Of a stretch of DNA of 46,066 nucleotides, positions 42,603 to 46,066 are shown one piece after another. The notes below the pieces were generated by a model. That model was given only the letters and a program-made list of their open reading frames with translations. It had not been told where the DNA came from and searched no databases. Position 1 is the stretch's first letter; each line of letters opens with the position of its first letter. The position numbers and the translations under genes were made by a program. Source of the DNA: Vitrella brassicaformis (Eukaryota; Sar; Vitrellaceae); NCBI GenBank assembly GCA_001179505.1, contig CDMY01000341.1, positions 1-46,066 of the forward strand, written 5' to 3'.

Positions 42603-44760
42603 CTATGTGAGATGGTTGCTGCTGCTGTCCTCCTCGTCCATCTCATCGACACTCCTGCCAGCCAGCCAGACAGACAGACAGCCATGTGTGTACTCATGCA
42701 GAGAGCCCCCATCCACCCCTCCCCTCCCCTCCCCCCTCAACTCACTGGTCGTCCTCCACGTGCTGTTGCTGCTGCTCGTCGTCATCGTCGTCGATCATAT
42801 CGCCATCCTCCTCCTCTCCCGAGTCGCCGTCCATGCCATCCTCGGCCACGGAACCCTTCACACGTACCCAACACATTGAGGAGTGGAAATGGGTGACATG
42901 GCATGTGTGCGCGCGTGTGCCTCCTTCCACCTCATCTGGATCCTCGCCGTCCCCGCCGTCCTCAACACCGTCCTGCACACACACACAACAGTGAATCGTC
43001 ACATGCATGTGACTGTGTGTCCCTCCCTCACTGACCTCGTCTAGGTCGTCGTCGCTCGAGCTATCATCATCATCATCCAATGGCTCCTCACCCCACAGCG
43101 CACCGGGGGGCCCCCTCCCACCCATGGCCTCCCACCATTCTATCGTCTGCACCACACACTGGCCTCCCCCCGCCCCTTGCACCACCACACGGCCATCGAA
43201 CGAGCTCTCGAATGGCTTGCTCTTGCCGAATCCCCTGTCGATGTCAGGCAGCTCATAGCGCTGCGCCTCCTCACATCGAATCAGGTGGATGACCTCACGG
43301 AGGCCATAGACTATGCCCTCGTCTACCTGCCCGCCCTCTCCCCCTCCCTGGCTGTCTGACGTGTCGGTGTGTGTGATGTGTGGCGTGACGAACGCAGTGC
43401 GCTGAAACAAACGGCGCCGCACAGAGGGGCTGGCCACATTGCAGACACGCGAGATGAAGAAAGACAGTGCCGCATTGAGCCGCCGCCCGAGTGGCGTGCG
43501 ATCAGAGAAGGGCAGAGATGGGGGCTCTATGTACGAGGCAATCTGACAGCACAACACACCCACACCGAACACAGAGTGGGAAGCCGACAGGGCAGACAGA
43601 GTGCGCAGGCGGGCGAGGGACGTGTTGATGAAGCGCATGGCGTGAGTGGTAACAGAGCGACTCAGATAGTCGTGGTACACCGACAAAATGCGGTGCTTAT
43701 CTCTGGCTGTGGGGCGAAAGTGGGTGAGTGCTATGTCTACCGATGCCCCCAGTTGGATGAGATGCTGCGCAGCAGTGTGGTGATCTTCCCACACAAAGGC
43801 GAGAAGGGGCGGCTGCCACCCCCCATCGTCATCTACGTCAGCTCCTGCCTCATGCACCAGGAACGACATGACATCAACATCCCGGGCAGCAAAACAGAGT
43901 GCGTCACTATCAGCCCTCACTCCCTGCTGCCTCACCAGCCAGTACATAATGGCCCTGTTCTGACTGTCGACGGCTTCATTCAACGCCCTACTGCCCCTGT
44001 CCCCCTCCACCACCTCCCGTCCCATCCCCTCTACTAGTTTCTCGAGAATGGCGATGTGGGCGTCCGTCTGGCCATCGTGCGCCGCATCCCCCTGCTGGTG
44101 CCGCTGCTGCTCATCCGGCTGCTCTTCTTTGTCCACTCGGAAGCGGCACTTACACGCCTCGTAGAGAGTCGAGTATCCGTAGAGGCTGGGTGGTGAGGGT
44201 GCTGCTGCTGCGGCAGTGGTCAGCCGAGTGACGATCTCCAGGCACTCCGTGGCCGAGACCTCTTCCATGGCGGAACTGGCGAAGAGCGACCGCAGCGAAC
44301 CACCATAGTAGCACCTGGCGGCGTGCCTCAGGAGGGTCCCGATCATGGGCAGGAGGGCCGACAGCAGACGGGGGTCGGCACAACCCAGGCGGTCTAGCAC
44401 CAAGTCCAGTGGTGTCTTGCCGGTACAAAATGGGGCGTACACAGAGGTGTCATAGTTCACCTCCGCTCCAGCGTCGAGGAGACAGTCCAGCATCGCGGCA
44501 CCATCCTCTCCGACGCACGTCTCAGCAGCCAGATGCAGCAGGGACAGCGGGGAAATGTAGCCGTCACAGGGGTTCTTGCGATACCGCCCGTTGGGGTCGG
44601 CCGTCTCTTGCGTCAGCAGCTGGGCTGCTGCGTCAGGTGAGAGGGAACCATAGTGGAGGCCGAAGGCCAACTCTTTGGTGGCCGAGAGGGCAAAGGCGGG
44701 CGCTCCGCCGCGTGAGAGGGTCACGGGGAACGGCTCTCTAAGGTGCTGCTGGTGCGGCAT
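42603..44760 (-). CDS. Ankyrin-repeat protein with acidic C-terminal tail
   Basis: Four exons: 43036-44760, 42931-42972, 42746-42855, 42603-42654; 642 residues in phase. The long first exon encodes degenerate ankyrin repeats: SPLSLLHLAAETCVGEDGA, MLDCLLDAGAEVNYDT, GKTPLDLVLDRLG, YGYSTLYEACKCRF, ALNEAVDSQNRAIMYWLV, SDALCFAARDVDVMSFLV, AGADVDDDGGWQPPLLAFV and AAQHLIQLGASVDIAL. Residues ~400-520 are an unrecognised region; from about 560 the chain is extremely Asp/Glu-rich. The last exon (SVDEMDEEDSSSNHLT) is inferred from a GTGAGT donor overlapping an in-frame TGA and a perfect-phase acceptor; without it the protein ends at DDQ. There is no F-box, kinase or membrane segment. Ankyrin repeats imply protein binding; the partner is unknown. 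This gene has the longest intronless stretch in the window. Confidence 0.85.
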
Positions 44761-44968
44761 CGTCAGATCTTACGGGCGGGATGGGCGAGGCTGCTGCAGA
44801 CACACATACACCAGGCAAGAGAAGCGGGATGACGAAGCTAGGGGGACCTGCCTGGGCTGCCTTCTCACCTGTATGAGCATCACAGGCGGGCATCTTGGCG
44901 CCACAGTGCGTGGGCGCCGCTACCACCTGGACACGCCACCTGGACACGCCACCGTGCGGAGGAGTGGC
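44761..44968. promoter_or_regulatory. Divergent upstream region, ankyrin gene / unknown gene
   Basis: 208 bp between an ankyrin-gene ATG (minus) and the first plausible ATG of the next gene (plus). It contains the direct repeat CCTGGACACGCCA (about 44928 and 44938 onward). The recurring GCGAGCT element is not present. Confidence 0.4.
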
Positions 44969-46066
44969 ATGGCGTCGAAGGGACAAGCCGATGGGCAGAT
45001 CGGCCATGCAGGCAGAGCGGCCGATGGGTGCCATGAGTTCCATGGGCTGAGTTACACGGGGGCGCGAGAGGCCAGGTGAATAGTTGCCGATGGCCCAGGA
45101 TCAGGAAGGTATGCGTCACTTCCCATAATGCTTTCGGCGTCTCCTCCTGCAGCGGTTTCTCTTGCAGATATCGATATCGCTGGTGGACCAAGTAGTGATG
45201 GTGACGCGCCTTCGCCTGTCGTTGGCGGCAACGATGCCGCTGGCAGCCCGACTGACAATACATGTAGAGGAACCGCCGCTGTCTTTGAGGTATGACGAGC
45301 ATCTTCATCCATGAAAACACACGCAAACTGCACAGATGCCTCAAGCTTTGTTTCCTCACTTTCTTATCCATCGGATTCCTGCAGGCCATTCGGATGCAAG
45401 GGTGGTCCGCCATTGCTTTGGTAAGCATCCATCGACAGACAAAGGCATCACTCGCCCTACACAGTGTCGTTTCCCTTCCGCCCTGTGTGCAGCCTCGAGA
45501 GCTTCACGTTGGCGTCTTTGCGTTCGTCAATCCCGTGTGGTGCCTAAAGCCGCCCCTGCCCTCCCCACTCAGCGGGGCAGTCCTTCAATACCACACCGAG
45601 CTTGTCATCGACTGCCGCAGCACACAAGAGAGAACCTTCTGGCAGCGGATGACGTCGCAGACGGCGTACGAGCTCGGCAAACAGATGATCAACCTCAAGT
45701 GTCTCATCCATCGCTACCCACGAACACCTGATGGAGCGGAGGGCCTTCCTGCTGGCGGCAACTATTTCTCACCTCGATGGTGCCGTGGGACCGTGATCGG
45801 GCTAGTGGAGGGGCATGTGCAGGGACGGCGAGCGGCGCGCGTGAAGGAGGGGCCGGGGACCACGATGGCAGAGGGATCGCTCAAGTCGTTGACCTTCGAG
45901 TCCGTGGTGATTCCACACAGCGGACGACACGAGATGAACCAGCTGAACATCACCAACTCTGAGCCTTTTCAAGTTGCTGTCGCCCCATCCCACCCCATCA
46001 ACCTCCCGGCCCTCACTGAGGTCAACGGCGTCACCCACGGCCACTCTGTCATCGATGGGCGGGGAT
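44969..46066 (+). CDS. Unrecognised gene, 5' part only (runs off the window)
   Basis: Well-supported exons are ~45153-45289 (or 45168-45289), 45385-45420 and 45493-46066, which join in phase and st
ay open to the window edge. They encode an Asp/Gly/Ser-rich stretch (DIDIAGGPSSDGDAPSPVVG), then HVGVFAFVNPVWCLKPPLP, ELVIDCRSTQERTFWQRMT, GKQMINLKCLIHRYPRTP and FESVVIPHSGRHEMNQLNI. I know no family with these motifs. The first exon is uncertain: an ATG at 44969 (MASKGQADGQIGHAGRAADG, up to a donor near 45076) resembles the leader upstream of BTB/TLDc copy 2, but its phase does not match either downstream acceptor, so an intermediate exon or another start is needed. Confidence 0.55.

Noticed and set aside
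42607-42994. Plus-strand Ser/Pro-rich frames over the acidic ankyrin tail
   Set aside because: They are antisense readings of Asp/Glu codons of the minus-strand ankyrin gene.

Overview
This is a gene-dense piece of a nuclear genome from a photosynthetic or plastid-bearing protist. Every recognisable gene is split by many short introns (about 55-135 bp, one of about 450 bp holding a gap), mostly GT-AG with a few GC-AG, and packed with (TG)n, (CA)n and (CTGT)n microsatellites. Three proteins (IF-3, a type II 3-dehydroquinate synthase, a four-CXXCXGXG DnaJ) begin with a hydrophobic signal peptide followed by an SSAF or GAF motif, the classic leader of plastids derived secondarily from red algae. 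Together with the intron style this points to a chromerid alveolate such as Vitrella. That assignment is inference.

Layout. 1-5.2 kb: mago nashi (+), plastid IF-3 (-), DHQS-II (+). 5.4-11.5 kb: left arm of a ~6 kb inverted duplication, with a BTB/TLDc gene (-) and a non-coding part containing ~0.6 kb tandem repeats. 11.7-19.2 kb: a 16-exon Sin1/Avo1 (TORC2 subunit) gene (-) and a GT8 glycosyltransferase (-). 19.5-28.4 kb: membrane-anchored methyltransferase (+), ubiquilin/Dsk2 (-, with a 300-N assembly gap in an intron), plastid-type DnaJ (+). 29.4-36.0 kb: coiled-coil protein (-), leucine carboxyl methyltransferase (-), mitochondrial ribosomal protein mL46 (+). 36.3-42.2 kb: right arm of the inverted duplication with the second BTB/TLDc gene (+). 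42.6-46.1 kb: ankyrin-repeat protein (-) and the 5' part of an unrecognised gene (+) that runs off the window.

Genes mostly alternate in strand, giving head-to-head pairs with 175-330 bp between start codons (IF-3/DHQS-II, GT8/methyltransferase, Dsk2/DnaJ, LCMT/mL46, ankyrin/unknown). Two of these pairs are functionally coherent: two plastid proteins, and two proteostasis factors. Exon boundaries were read by hand from splice signals, reading phase and family similarity; phases close exactly for nearly all genes. Exceptions (both BTB/TLDc copies, the coiled-coil gene, possibly the Sin1 N-terminus) are single-base frame breaks, described as findings.

The most unusual items are the inverted duplication whose two gene copies are each broken at a different single base; introns whose 5' half is CA-rich and 3' half TG-rich, so that the pre-mRNA can fold back on itself; GC-AG introns in two adjacent genes; a Sin1-type TORC2 subunit in a probable alveolate; and an archaeal-type DHQ synthase with a plastid leader.
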